DNA from: Symbiodinium natans
Lineage: Eukaryota > Sar > Dinophyceae > Suessiales > Symbiodiniaceae
Direction: 5' to 3'
Assembly (NCBI GenBank): GCA_905221605.1
Contig: CAJNDS010000001.1
Coordinates: 440,025 to 504,024 of the forward strand
Length of the DNA stretch: 64,000 nt
Shown: positions 10,080 through 21,871 of the stretch, in pieces
How the letters are laid out: the number at the start of each line of letters is the position of its first letter
How positions within the stretch are numbered: the stretch's first letter is position 1
Position numbers and translations under genes: made by a program
The notes under the pieces: generated by a model
Database searches by the model: none
The model's input: the letters and a program-made list of their open reading frames with translations, nothing else
Told to the model about the DNA's origin: nothing

Positions 10080-10660
10080 CTGTAGCAGTCGCGTTGCTAG
10101 CACTGACCAGTCCGAAACCGACCATCGAAGCAGAACTCGAGAGGTACCCCCCCATCTAGGTAGAGAAACACGCGGAATTAAATGGAATAGAAGCACTCCG
10201 GCCCATCGTAGAAAATGTAGCCTAGAAAATGTAGCCGACAGATCACACTGCCACACGTTCACCCTGAGCTCTCACCAGCCTGGTACGCAGCTCTGTCCTG
10301 TGAGAAGGTACGACGAGCATCCTGCGGACCAAGTAGGGTTGAGGGTGTATAGGGCTTAGGGAAGCACCCGGATGAAGGCAGAAAATGTGGAGGTTCATCG
10401 CAAGACAGCGAGACCAGGCATTTGCGTGGCGCTGGGAAATCCCGTCTTGGGCTGGGCTGAATGGCTGAAAAGCAACCATCTTGGGGGAGAAAAAGGTTGA
10501 ACATGGACTCAGTCAAGTTGAACGACATGATATTCCTAGACAGGGGGGAGGGGGGGGGGGGGCTACTCACCTTCGAAGGAAAGACTTCTTCCTCTTACCC
10601 ATGTACACATGGGTTGAACCTTTTCCGTGCAAGCAGTCGGCTTCCAAGAATGGTGGCATG

Positions 10661-11902
10661 CTAACAGGAGCCGAATTGCTTTTGGCCCGTTCGAACCATA
10701 CTGTTAGATCTGAGCACGGTGACACGGGCCCCTTCCAGAACAACGGGTCGCCACTCTTCTCCCAGAACTGGTTGTTGCGGCGCAAATTTGAACTCCCAAG
10801 GGCCAGCATGCCTGCGCAGCCCCCTACAGACTTGAGAGATGTGAGAAACGCTGATGCCTGTATGCCGAGCAGCAGCTGTAAGTGAATCAAAAGCCTGCCA
10901 AGACTCATGGAAGCCAATTTCCTTCACCAGCACACCCTTTCCCTTCCCAGTCTTGTGGCGCCCGTCCGTCCGCATCCGAGAATATGCATGTTTCACATTC
11001 TCAGACGGTGTGGCATATTCCAAGTTGTGAAAATGATTGTTTCCTCGATCTCCGTCTATGTGGTTGACGTATAAACCTGCGGCCCGGGGCTGTCCAAGAA
11101 ATGTAGCGGCCACTAAGCGGTGCACCAGAAGGAATCTGCCTGCCTTGCTGACGTGGAAATATCCTTGTCGATCTTCGGTGCCCCGAGTTACTCTTGTGTT
11201 CTGATGCCACGTTTGAGACCACACTCTTCCGTGGCTGCTGACTGTTAGGTTTGGGATGGCATCGAGCCTGCCAGGGTAGCGAGCCCCCTTCCAAACTTCA
11301 CCTTCTTCATAAGAGATGGTCGGAGCATTTACAGGTCTGAACTCATAGCACACATCATAGGCAGAAGCAGCGGCTTGACCGCCTCGGCAACACCGACTAA
11401 CAGTGCCGCGACTTAATCCCAAAAGCCTCTCAGCCTCCGCCTGGGATGAGCACAACCTCCAAGACTCTTCTCCACTGGGGCGCCATAAAACTGCCTTGCT
11501 AAGGCTGTTTCCGCCGCGTCTCCGACTTCGATTGGTTTCGTAGGAATGGAGCTGGTTCTCGGCAGGACTGACGTACTCCAGGTTGGTCAATGCATTGTTG
11601 GCTCCATCTCCGTCCATATGGTTGACTTGCCATTTACTCGGGTCTGGTGGTGAGCCCAAGAAAGTGGCAGCCACCAGTCGATGAACATAGTACCTTTGGC
11701 GGTTAATCATCACTCGGCGATACCCAGACCACGTCAAGTGACCAGAACTGATAACACCAGTTGAAGACCTAACCCGACCAAATGAGCTAACTTCGCACTC
11801 GCTCGACCCCCATCGTGCTTGCTCAATCTTCACTCCAAAACGGATCTCCGTGCAAATGTGTTGGCGGAGGCGTAGACTGGCCACTGAAGCGAAGCTCTGC
11901 AT
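10661..11902 (-). CDS. Double-module HNH (NUMOD4/HNH_3-type) protein, intronless
   Basis: The open frame is 413 aa on minus. Two tandem modules are visible. Module 1 has a VSSFGRVRSSTG lead, VHRLVAATFLG, and the HNH core VNHMDGDGANN (about residues 92-103). Module 2 has a NUMOD4-like lead (PNLTVSSHGRVWS), VHRLVAATFLG and VNHIDGDRGNN (about 279-289). Each is followed by a helix-turn-helix-like NUMOD1 segment (GLSRGTVSRCCRG; GISVSHISQVCRG). In known families such proteins are DNA nicking or cleaving enzymes of homing-type elements; whether this one is active is inference. It is intronless and lies between micro-exons at 10,079 and 12,433. The first 30 residues look unlike the family, so the true start may be internal. 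Confidence 0.75.
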   Translation of the reverse strand: MQSFASVASLRLRQHICTEIRFGVKIEQARWGSSECEVSSFGRVRSSTGVISSGHLTWSGYRRVMINRQRYYVHRLVAATFLGSPPDPSKWQVNHMDGDGANNALTNLEYVSPAENQLHSYETNRSRRRGGNSLSKAVLWRPSGEESWRLCSSQAEAERLLGLSRGTVSRCCRGGQAAASAYDVCYEFRPVNAPTISYEEGEVWKGARYPGRLDAIPNLTVSSHGRVWSQTWHQNTRVTRGTEDRQGYFHVSKAGRFLLVHRLVAATFLGQPRAAGLYVNHIDGDRGNNHFHNLEYATPSENVKHAYSRMRTDGRHKTGKGKGVLVKEIGFHESWQAFDSLTAAARHTGISVSHISQVCRGLRRHAGPWEFKFAPQQPVLGEEWRPVVLEGARVTVLRSNSMVRTGQKQFGSC

Positions 11903-12432
11903 CGTTCACAGCGCCACTTGCATGAGTGGCTCACGAATGCATGGTCCTCAAGCAGTCTTGTGGCATGGCTTCTATTACTGTCGCTTCCTATCACTGGGTA
12001 CCCACATGAGAGCCCGAATGTGTCTCGGTCAGGCCACGGATTCATTCATACTGGGGATGGGACCGCAAAAGCCCAACAATTGTAAACTAAGCAAGCTGAA
12101 ACTCCAATAGCTAGCCACTCCCAACGCCGGTAATTCAACTGAAAGACAAAAAAGGCCACGCCCCAAATCACAACTGGGCGAATCCAAGTGCTTGCATTTC
12201 AGACCTCCCGTGAAATGACAAAGTGATAGGAAGCAAGCGGTATGCAACGGTGGGGTTGCCGGCGGATGTTCATGACCAAACGATAGACCACGCTGGATTT
12301 GTCAATATTCAAGGTTACACTCCCGAGCTCTCCATGAGCATCCAAGTCTTACATGTAGTCCATCTTCAAAAACTCCCATTCCTTACACTCCCTATGAACA
12401 GCTGCGTCCTTGTGCGTAGGCGCTTGTTAGAC

Positions 12433-12491
12433 CCTTGGGGGCCTGCCAGCTCCTGGCCCGTCTCGAAGGAGGACATCGGCTCACCCTGCAC
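12433..12491 (-). CDS. Micro-exon near the end of the ASH-domain gene
   Basis: The acceptor TTGAAG|GTG and donor CAAGG|GTCTAAC bound an open frame reading VQGEPMSSFETGQELAG. A second open stretch with good codon use (GGQAVVLLTRVKERLLAA) lies at about 12,540-12,640, with unclear boundaries. This is the last exon I would tentatively place in the ASH gene before the HNH gene. Sequence 11,903-12,432 shows no gene. Confidence 0.5.
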
Positions 12492-12749
12492 CTTCAACGG
12501 TTTAGGGCTTCGGGCACGAGGGGTGGGGAACACGAGAAGGGTCCAGGGGTCTGTCTGCGGGCAGCCAGTAACCTCTCCTTCACCCGAGTCAGAAGCACAA
12601 CGGCCTGCCCTCCTTCGCCGGGGACGCCACACCCCATACCCTAAATCCTTCGCAGCATGCTCAACGACCCGAAAACCCTTTTCAGTCGAAGCCAGGACCT
12701 GAAACCTGCATCCCAAAGTCTAACCTCCTGCCCGGCATGGCCCAGGCAC

Positions 12750-15700
12750 CCCATCGACCCAGATGGCAATCTTGGAGTCGTAGTCTTCATCACCAGCGGC
12801 CTCCCAAAGCTTGGCTTGTTTGGGATTTTGGGGATTGCGCTTAAGGGGTTTATTGGGGTTCAGGGTTTGGGGTTTAGGGCTTGGGGCTTGGGGTTTGGAG
12901 TTTAGCAGAAGCCAGACAGGCTACTACTTGGTCAGCTCTCTGAGGTATTGTCCCTTTTCAGGATGACACAGCCCGATTGATTTAGGGTACCCCAACAAAT
13001 GGACGAGGGAAATCTTACCCAGTTAACTCTAAACCCTAAAGCGCCTAAAGCCCAAACAGGTTCATGTTTTGGGACAGTTGCTTCCGGTTTGGGGAGGAAG
13101 CTGCCATGCACAAAACCGTGGACCGGGATCTTGGATCCTGAGACCTCCCCCTAACTTCAAAACACCTCCAAAGGGTCCCTAATATACCTTAAACCGGTAC
13201 TTCAGAGGGGGCCAAAGGGTCGAAGCCTCCTTATGTACGAATCAAAGCCTGTAACCCTTGCTTTGCGCGCCTCGAAAGTCACCTGCACCTGCACATCCTC
13301 GTCTGGATCCAGCTTTCCCGACCTGACTGAGTGCCTATAGACACTGGGGTTTCAAGGCATAGACCCGTAAGCCCAAAGAAAATCAATCGCGAAGCCATTA
13401 AACACCTATAAACCCTAAGAAGGGAACAAGGCCACCACGAGGCGCCGCCCCGATCAGACCGGGCGCGGCTTGCTTGTGGAGACGGCTACTCTCTAGCTGC
13501 TATCATTGGGCTATCACTGCTATCACGACGTAGAGCAACGCTGCAGCGCTAAGCCAACCTCAGGCTTTCCCTCAAAACTGCACGCGTGCCCCGAAGCCCT
13601 GTAATGTAGCTCTAGGCCCTGTAAGGCCTGCGAGCTCTTGAGTTTGTACGGGGGCTACAGTCATACCCACACAACGTACTGCCTGAGGTTTTCAGGGGGC
13701 AAGGGGCAAAGGCGAACTTTTGGGGCAACAGAGGCTGTAAAGAACTCCAACAGTGTGAACCTGCTGACTCAGCATCCCTGGTACCCCAGATCCTAAACCC
13801 TAAACCCTAAACCCCAAACCCAAAACCCAAAACCCTAAACCCTAAACCCTAAAACCGAACCCTGTTTCCTGGGCCGACCCGGCGTCGGCTTGACCTGGAA
13901 AGGTCCAGCAGCCACCTTGTCCTTCGGGGCCGGCCGGCCATCCTGTGGATTTCTTGCGGACTGAGTTTACTAGGGGCAAAAGAGGAGTTAGGGTTTAGGA
14001 TTTAGGGTTTAGGGTCACCCTTTTGGTTTTTCAGAAGTTTCGAATACAGCAACAGGTGAACGGCTAAATGCTGGCGATGATCAAAGTTGGCGAGGATCCC
14101 CACACCTCCCAGTCGGTGGGCTGAGGGTTTATAAGGTCTTGATGGCTGTATGCTAATTCCTGGGGTTGCAGGTTTGATGTGGCCTGCCCCCCACCCCCCA
14201 CCCTCAACCGTAAAATCCTAAAGTCTTCCATAAACCCTCAAAACTCCTAAACCCTGAACCCTGAACCCGAAAAATCCCAAAGCACTTATGTACACAACCC
14301 CCCCAAACACGCTTGAACCCTGAACAAAACCCCCAAAGAACTGACTTTATGTCTCCCCCGCAAGCCTCGCCGAAGGTCGGCGGATCCGCCCAGTCAAAGA
14401 GGCTCCAGTCGAAGGCGAAGATGCCGTTGTTTCGGATCTGAGCCCATTGGGGTGCACGCGGAAGGAAGACCGTAAGTAGGGCTCATGGGGCTTAGAGGGT
14501 TTAGGGTTGAGGGTTCGGGGTTTAGGTGGGGGGGTTTAGGGAGTTAGCTGTAGGGTTTAATAGGGCTTGCAGGGTTTATTTAGGGCAGAGGCTGCGAAGT
14601 TCCTTGGTCTCAGGTTGGTGACAATGCGGCACTGGGATAGTTGCTGAGATACTTCCCCCTAACTACAGAAGAGAACCCCTCACCCACCCACCCACCAACC
14701 CCGAAACATGAAAGGTTCAGGGTTTGCCGCAGGCATTAAACTCAGCAAGTAAGAGAGCCAAGCAACAAGCATCCTAGAGACCCCTTCATTCCATCACCCA
14801 TACAGAGATCCTGAATGGCATGGAAAGGTACACTTCTGAATTCTGGGCCCTACACACATGCACCCATGCACCCAAGCTGGGCCCTCCAGCCGTGAAGGTC
14901 CGGGTTTGCGTCTCCCCCTTCTCCACGGGGCCGAAGTTGAGACCCCGTGGTGGAGTGACCTCAAGAAGTAGGAGTCTGAGGTTTGGGGTTTGGATTCTTG
15001 GAGTTTGGATCGTTTTCGGGTATCGGGCATCTGTTGCCTGCCTTCACTATGTACTTGCTGATGGTCTACAGGGCCGACGCTACGGCGCTCAGGATGTATG
15101 TTAAGGTTCGAACTTGTTAGCTGATTGGGGAGGTTTTGTAGGCCTGCAGTCAGCCGCAATTCCCGAATCTCGGCCGCTCGAACCTCGAGAAATTTCAAGT
15201 CCGCGCATGTTCGGCCGAAATGTGCGCGACTTGCTTGTGAAGTTCCCCTAAGCATTCGCCTGTTCTGCAAGTGTGGGGCCTCTGCAGGCCTCTAGGCTTT
15301 CGGGGCCAACACTGTATTAGTCTGTCCTGAACTCTACTTTTAAAGTATAAACCCGCCCAAATTGCAAAGAATGCCACATTCCTTGTTGACCCCAAGCTGC
15401 CTGGAAGGTGTTGTAGACCGCCGTCAGCGCCACGCGCATGGGCGGGATCCGGTGGTCGACGGACTCGCCGCTCCTGCCATCCGATCAAAGACGGGGGCTG
15501 CATTTAACCAGAGGATGTGGATGGTGGGGTGATTCTTTGAAGGCACAAACTGCAAGCAATATGGCACGAACTTCCCAGAACCCTGCGACCAACGACCCGA
15601 AAAGTCCTCAAACCAGGAACTTACCGGCTGAGGTTTCCAGTGGTTGCAAACTTTGGGCTCTCTGGGCTTAGGGATGCCTCTATAACCTGCAGCACAAACC

Positions 15701-16463
15701 AACTAAACCCTGATCCGCCACCCCAAGCACCCCGAGGCGGAGCTCTTGATTGCCAGGGCCCCCTGGGCGCCCGGCAGCTGGTCAAAGATCTGCAAGGCGA
15801 TGCCCTCACCTGGGAGAGGGAGCTAAGGGCTCTATGGTTCGGGGATTTAGGGTGGCGCAGGGATTAGGGAAACCAGTATGTCGAAATTGAAAGGTATCTG
15901 ACTCTTGCCCTAAGCTGTTGGGTTTTCTCCGTTGCTGCGATGTCTGAGGCCGCCGCTGGAGGTCTCGAAGACGCGGCCAGAGTTGCAGGTCACCTGGTCG
16001 CTCTCACCCAAACACTCCCCTAAAACCCTAACCCTCAAGGGCAAGGCGTGCGTGACGCGAAAGAAATACTGCTACCGGACCAATGGGTTCGGTTCAGGAG
16101 TTGTAGGCTATACTTAAGGGGTCAAATAGGTCGCACCCAAATCCTCAATCTTTCAGGTTGGCTAGTATGTTCTGGGCATCCAGAGGAGTGGGAATCAAAG
16201 CAAAAGTGGCGAGCTTCCGTTGCTTCCTTGCACAGTGGGACTGCGAAGCCCTGAACCTCACAGCCTCGGTAAAGCCCCGTAGTTGCACAATACACCACCA
16301 TTGCCGTCCATAGCTCGAAGTAGCCTTTGAACCCTCAAGCCTAAACACTGGCAACTCCAATTCCACGACGGGTCGTCAAAGGCACCTGATGCCTTAAGTG
16401 CCAAGGCCGGGGCTGTGATGGACTTGCGCTCGCCTGGCTGAAGTTCCGCCTGCTGGAGGACGT
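12750..16463 (-). CDS. ASH/MSP-domain flagellar protein (HYDIN-like), best-resolved exon chain
   Basis: Eight exons join in phase: 16463-16386, 15809-15731, 15473-15401, 14959-14891, 14437-14354, 13942-13861, 13326-13256 and 12809-12750. Fragments in order include LQPGERKSITAPALALKASG, GIALQIFDQLPGAQG, MRVALTAVYNTFQ, VTPPRGLNFGPVEKGE, IRNNGIFAFDWSLFDW, AAGPFQVKPTPGR, KLDPDEDVQVQVTFEA and YDSKIAIWVDG. These match the ASPM-SPD2-Hydin pattern of FG.V..G, then N.G.F.F, then F.V.P..G.L.P.E.V.V.F. HYDIN is a central-pair protein of motile cilia and flagella. Donors are mixed: GC at the ends of 15473-15401 (CAG|GCAG) and 14959-14891 (ACG|GCTGG), GA at 14437-14354 (GGA|GACAT), GT elsewhere. CFAP47- or CFAP65-type ASH proteins are alternatives. 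The acceptor of the first exon is uncertain. Confidence 0.7.
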
Positions 16464-17021
16464 CTTCGGACACCGCAGGGAAACACTCTCAGGTTTAGGG
16501 TTTAGGGTTTGGGGTGTACAGGCTTTAGTTTAGGGTTGGGCTTTGGGGCGTATAGGGTTGAGTTTAGGGCAGTTTAGGGTTTAGAGTTTGGGATGCATCG
16601 GCTTTCGGGACATTCGAAATTCGCATTTCCGCATGGCCGGTACGGCAAGCGGTTCTGTGTGTGTTTTGGACGAGACGCTCCACGCTCAATGAGGCGTTTG
16701 ACCTTGCATCTGCTGTGTCAACAAGCGGTCACGGGTCAGATGACACCATCAGGTTGCTTGCTGCTCTGTTCTTGTATTCGTTTGGGTCGATGTCGTGGAG
16801 TGCCGCATAAGGCCTCGAGCTACGGACGCAATCAAGTATTCCGTGAGCGGGGCCCAAGAGAGGTGCCCAAATCCGATGGTAGTTCCTGTTCGAAAAAGGC
16901 TCAAGCCTGACAAAGCCGCTCGCGCTGTGGCTGTCGTGTGCGAAGCATACGCGGAAACAGCAGCAAACCGTGCGAAGTCGCCGCCCGAACCGCATGCAAA
17001 TTTGCAGCAAACTTACAGAAA

Positions 17022-18203
17022 CTAGCAGCCGACCATCTCAGGTCTGCGAGCTCCTTCAAACACTACAGGGCGCCACTGTTCACCTTGGAGTGGCTTTTCC
17101 AGTACAAAACGGAACTCCCAGCCACAGGATTGAGCAAATCCCCTGCAAAGTCTTGAGATTTTTTTCGCCTGGATACCTGTATGCGCCGCGGCAGCCGCGA
17201 TCGATTTAAACTGCAGCCATGGACTGTCTGGTTCGTGTAGGCGCGCCTGCACAGATCTGCCACGTTTTTGCTGAGACCCCAGCCCAACCCTTGCATAGCG
17301 TGCATGCTTGGCGTTTTCCGATGCGGTCACCCACTCGAGGTTGTCCACATGGTTATTTCCGCGGTCGAGGTCCTTATGATTGACTTGCAGGTCAGGTGAT
17401 GAAGGCAGACCCAGAAAGGTCGCGGCAACCAGGCGGTGCACATACAGATGCTTCCCCGCCTTGGTCACTGAGTGGTAGCCGGCGGTGCTGCGGGATCCAT
17501 GCCAGACACGATAACAGCCTCACACTTTTGACATAATCCTTCCATGGCTGCTGACCAGAAGATCGCCAAAGGCATCGTCCCTTCCCGGATAAGTTGCAAC
17601 CTGCCAGGTCTCACCAGCAACTACCTTTGCTTCACCATTACCTGCAAATTTGAACTCGTACCGGTCACAAGCTCCTTGGCAAGCAGCGACCAAACCACGG
17701 CAGCACCTCGAGATGCATGACTGGTTGACGCCCAGAGCTTTGGCGGCTTCAAACTGCGCTGGGCACTCAGTCCAACGACTGTCGCCAGCAACTCGCCACA
17801 AAATGGCAGTGTCTTCATTTGCTGCAGATGACTTACGATTCCGTGTCGACCACGAATGCCTAATGTTGTCGGACTGCGTCACGTACTCAAGGTTTTGCAT
17901 ATGGTTGTTGGAAGGGTTGCCGTCAATGTGGTGCACCTGCCACTGTTCCAAAGCCTGCGGTGGACCAATGAAAGCGGCCGCAACGAGCCGATGGACGAAG
18001 AAGTGTTGACCTTTGATGGTCGCACTGTAGTAGCCTGACTGATTGAGGTATCCGAAGCTCACCACTCCTGTTGAAGTTTTCACCCGGCCATTCGAACTCA
18101 CCTCCCATGTCCTGGTGCTCCTTCTTTGCTGCGAGGTTGCCGTCCAGAGACTCCAAACACGCCAACAACGGTCCGAACGCGGCAAAGCTTTTGACCAAGA
18201 CAT
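17022..18203 (-). pseudogene. Second double-module HNH gene with an in-frame TGA
   Basis: A paralogue of the gene at 10,661-11,902 with the same layout: VSSNGRVKTSTGV, VHRLVAAAFIG, VHHIDGNPSNN, then NUMOD4-like LLVSSHGRI, VHRLVAATFLG and VNHKDLDRGNN. A TGA at 17,520-17,522 interrupts it, but the frame continues unchanged on both sides, so one nonsense codon separates the modules. Module 1's HNH core has Asn replaced by His, and the module 2 core is also altered (KDLD). It is intronless and lies between micro-exons at 16,463 and 18,828. It could be a decaying copy or two separate single-module proteins; readthrough is possible but unsupported. Confidence 0.65.
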
Positions 18204-18232
18204 GCCGGATGCCAGTCCCTACGTCGCCTTGG

Positions 18233-18622
18233 TCAAAGGAGATGGCTTGACGCAGAGTAGTTCAACTGTACATGCCAAGGTTCACATGCGTCTAGTTGTG
18301 CAAAACGATGCATGACGTATGTACGCCTGAAGCCGGGGCTCGCAGCGAATTCATCCAACATTATTCCGAGATGCTGGGAGACCACCTCTGAATCCTCCGA
18401 AGTTCCAAAGCGCCCTACCCATGCAGGCAAATATCCAACCCTATCAGCAGCCCTGAGACCCTTTTTTGAAACAAAAGACGATCCGACACTTAATGCCTGA
18501 ACCCTAATTCTGTAAGGGAGCCCGCGGATTGGCCGAGGGCTGGGGTTTAGCAGGGTTTGAGGCCTTAGCGTGTAGGAGAGCATCAGGGTCATACGCTGCA
18601 GGACTACTAGCGCTGAACGCAA
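18233..18622 (-). other. Open segment upstream of the second HNH gene
   Basis: A 130-codon frame whose central part reads FGTSEDSEVVSQHLGIMLDE and looks protein-like. Splice boundaries are not evident. It may be a remnant or a 5' exon of the HNH paralogue. Confidence 0.25.
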
Positions 18623-18827
18623 TACGGTCCGCTCTCTACACTAAGCCCCCGTAGCTGGAGTGCCCTAGAGGAAGCCTCCAAACCCCAACCCGAAACCTCA
18701 AACCCAACCCTAAACCCTATAATTATACTCTAACCGCTAAACCACAATCATCCCCAAAACCCTCAAAGGCACAAACCATATACTCTAACCCTTAAACCAC
18801 AATCATCCCCAAAACCCCTAAAGGCAC

Positions 18828-20102
18828 CCAGCCCGCGCACCTTCGGCTCGTCGATCTGCAGCAGCTCGCGAAGAGCCCGGCGAATGGCCAGCTCGAAGCC
18901 TGAGGCGCGCTGCGCTTTGGGGTTTTGAGGGTTTTGAGGGTTTTGAGGGTTTTGAGGGTTTTGAGGGTTTTGAGGGTTTTGAGGGTTTTGAGGGTTTTGA
19001 GGGTTTTGAGGGTTTTGAGGGTTGAAGCTTAAACATGTAGGAATGCAGGATTGTCCCAAGAAGGAACGAGAAGTCGGGGGTCGGCCCAGGCAAGGTCTAG
19101 GGTTCAGGCTAAGGGAGTTGAGGGCTGTACGGGGTTCAGGGTTTAGCTTCGTTTGTTTTTCGAACCTCTAAACCCTAAACCTCTGGGACCTTGGGCTCGC
19201 AGATGGTGCTACCTAGTTAGGGGACTTGGGTTTAGGGTTTTAGGGCTTAATTAGGGTTCGTGCTATGCCAAATTTGTCTTCTCGCGAGCTGTCGTGCATG
19301 CGAGTGGGGAGCGTACATACATCAGCCAATCCCCCGGAAGCTCTTCAGGGTGGAATCATTAAAGCAGTCTCAGGCCTAAACCCTAAACCCCAAACGGGCG
19401 ACTACATGCGCATTTGCAAACATAGGGTAACCACCAAGATAGTATTACAATCCTTATGATAGGAACCCCCAGAAAAGGTACCCTCAAGGTTGGCCTGCTC
19501 AAAGGGATGACCAGGTTGAGAAGTCCACAACCGAGTGCGTGACGCACAGGGAACTTGCCGCGGTTCACAATGTCGAAGGTGCGCTGCACACCTTGCCACT
19601 TGCCAGACCAGTCAGTCTCAAGCTTCTGGTACTCAACGAGCTGCTTTGCAAGCCCTAAAAGAAGAGGGGTGAAAACAGCTGATGCCCTAAATGCTGTGAA
19701 CCCGAACCACGGCAGTCCTCAAAAAAAACCCTAGGTGCCCTGAAAACCCTCAACCCTTGCGAGCCGAGGCGCTGCTGTGCACGAGGACAGTGCCGAAGTC
19801 CAGGGCCACCTAAGGACAGCTCTTCTCTAAACCCCTAAATCCTAAACCCTAGGCCTTAAACCCAAAAGGTCCGAAATCCAAACCCCTATAGACCTTAAAT
19901 CCTAAACCCTAAATACATGGCCGTGTGGGGTTTGGGGCTTGGGGGTATAAGAGGGTCATCGAGTTTGGAGTTGAGGGGGGTTGCCTGTTGTATTGCGGCA
20001 CAATTAGGGTACCTTTAACTTACGTACTTCAAGAAAGGGGTACAAAGTTGCGGAGCAGTCTTGGCGGCGAGGGTCTTGGGGAGGGTGCCGAAGAAGCAAG
20101 TG
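18828..20102 (-). CDS. Micro-exon group of the ASH-domain gene
   Basis: Candidate exons are 20102-20044 (FFGTLPKTLAAKTAPQL), 19809-19755 (VALDFGTVLVHSSASARK), 19643-19548 (VQRTFDIVNRGKFP) and 18899-18828 (FELAIRRALRELLQIDEP). The 19,755 exon has the FG.V opening of an ASH domain. If the 19,548 exon instead ends at a GC donor (CGCG|GCAAG), its phase fits the 18,828 exon. That exon in turn fits 16,463 across the HNH gene. The join between 19,755 and 19,643 is not in phase, so an exon may be missing there. Confidence 0.55.
18926..19023 (+). repeat. Nine-bp array TTTTGAGGG, about 11 units
   Basis: Near-perfect tandem copies at the right edge of exon 18,828-18,899. This is the position where other introns carry TTTAGGG. 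The 9-bp period makes it translate as a NPQ or KPS repeat, which is not a gene. Confidence 0.95.
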
Positions 20103-20166
20103 CTGAGGACGCTTTTGCAGCATCATGGGATTTAGGGGCTTTGGGTTAGGAGCTGTCCACGACTTT

Positions 20167-20191
20167 TCTTGGGGGGGGGGGGGGGGGGGGG
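20167..20191 (+). repeat. Poly-G tract
   Basis: About 24 consecutive G. Similar G or C runs occur at 4,259, 4,348, 30,153, 31,010, 34,903 and 46,529. Confidence 0.9.
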
Positions 20192-20232
20192 GGCAGCATG
20201 GAGCCTCGATTTTAAGTGTTGATGGCTAACCC

Positions 20233-20453
20233 AGGTTTGGGGCGTGACGTCGCAGTTCTTGGAGCTGAAAGATCGGGCTTGCTGGGGTCGAAGAAAGGAG
20301 TGAACTTTGAGAAATGGGACCATTCCATCTTCTTGGGGATCTATTAAGTAGTGGATTGTGGGCTGCAGGGTTGCGGCTTGAGGACAACGTGGGCTTCATG
20401 GGTATAAGGATACCCTCCCAGTCACGGAGAGGAGCACCCGAGCTCTTGAACAC
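20233..20453 (-). CDS. Two candidate micro-exons of the ASH-domain gene
   Basis: 20453-20414 reads VFKSSGAPLRDWE with acceptor GGAAG|GTG and donor GAGG|GTATCC. About 20265-20233 reads LQELRRHAPNLG with acceptor TTTCAG|CTC and donor CTGG|GTTAGC. Their phases do not join directly. Confidence 0.4.
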
Positions 20454-20644
20454 CTTCCGTTCCGATTCGGATTTAGGGTTTAGGGTTGAAGGTTTCGCCA
20501 ACTTTTGATAAAACCAAGATCAAGGATGCTTCTCTTGTAGCAACAGTCTCCCCACTAAGTCCTCATCATCCATATGCTCTAACACTCCAGTCTAAACCAT
20601 AACCCTTTGAAACCCTACACCAACACCGTTAAGCCCCACCTCAC

Positions 20645-21871
20645 GTGGATCGGGCTCGATCACTGCATCCACTGCGAAGGACTCGGCGGCCACGCTCAGC
20701 TTGGCGGCCTTGTGACAGGCTTTCGGTTAGCGGGAGGGTCTTTCCAGGTTTCCAGACCCTAAAGCAGAGGCTTTCTAGGATTTCAGTCGCCGTAAACCCT
20801 CCCCAATTGTTCGGGCCGAGGGGGTTTTGGAGTTCAGGGGCTGAGCATCCAAACCCTCCGCGACAAAGGACCCACGTGGGTGTGCTTCCAAAACTCCGGC
20901 GCGACCTTCAGTTGATTTAGGCTCATAACTACCCCAAACCCTGGTGGACTCCACTGAGACCTACCCCATGAACCTCCAAGTATACCCCCAGACCCAGGTT
21001 CGGGCTGCAGGAAGAATTCTGGTACAAGACCCCCTAATTTTTTGGGCTTTGGGTTTGGGGGGTACATGATTCCTTTCATTCTGACTCTTGGTACCCCTGT
21101 ATCTTCTTGAAGAACGAAGCTTTGCAGGGCACCTGCTGCCAGCCGTTCAAGCCTTCGGCATCGCGGCTTTCCAGGAGTAGCCTGGCACCAGCTCTTCGAG
21201 TAAGGGACTTAGGGTTTAGGGTTTAGGGATTTAGGCATTTAGGGATTTAGGGATTTAGGATACAGGTAGATTTTCTCCCCTGATTTTCAAACCAGTTGAC
21301 GGATTGTATACTTCTTAAGAACCATAGTAGGTTTCCCTAAACCACCCCCTTTCGAGCCCTAACCTCTAACCCCTAAGCCTCCCCAGAATCCCTTTGGAAC
21401 CCTCCTATCAGGGTTTAGGGTTTTGGGCTTAGTTTTTTTTTGGGTGTCGGGTGAAGCTCCAAACAGCGCCCCTCAATCCCTCGCCAGGCCCACGCGGCGC
21501 TGAACTGCGCGGCCCGGGCAGACCGGAAGCTCAGGCGGATGTCGCGCTCCTGCGGCTTTTAGTGTCTCAGGGATTTGGGGAGTCCAGGGTTTTGGGGTTC
21601 GGTGTTGTAGGGTCTAGGGTCCAAGGGTTCAGGGTTGTGCTGTACGAGGGTCTTCGGGTTTTAGGATTAAGGGTTTTCGGGCTTTAGGGTTTGGAGTTTA
21701 TAAAGGTTTTGGGGATCTTTGGGGCTTTTGGGCGCTTTAGTTTCAGGGGCTGTTATAGGATTGTTAGGACCCCAAGGAGGGAGGGAGCACCGGCTCTCCC
21801 AGAACATCAGCCCTCCGCGAGGGCGCCTCGTTGCCAGACAAGAGTCCTTCCGTCGGCTCCACCACGATCTC
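20645..21871 (-). CDS. ASH-domain micro-exon chain (HYDIN-like)
   Basis: Exons are 21871-21806 (EIVVEPTEGLLSGNEAP), 21549-21494 (ERDIRLSFRSARAAQF), 21181-21133 (LLLESRDAEGLNGWQQ), 20905-20855 (VAPEFWKHTHVGPLSRR) and 20708-20645 (AAKLSVAAESFAVDAVIE). With these boundaries all phases agree. Acceptors are AG|G and donors GT. The 21,181 exon could instead extend to 21,095, because the frame stays open with good codon use. The pattern V.P..G.L....... R.IRLSF is typical of ASH/MSP domains. Introns carry telomere-type text. Confidence 0.65.

Noticed and set aside
13480-13560. Possible tRNA-like folded sequence
   Set aside because: The repeated GCTATCA motifs do not form an acceptor stem or T-arm consensus.
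18763-19093. NPQ and KPS repeat proteins
   Set aside because: Pure translation of the TTTTGAGGG 9-bp array; the only supported coding here is the micro-exon at 18,828-18,899.
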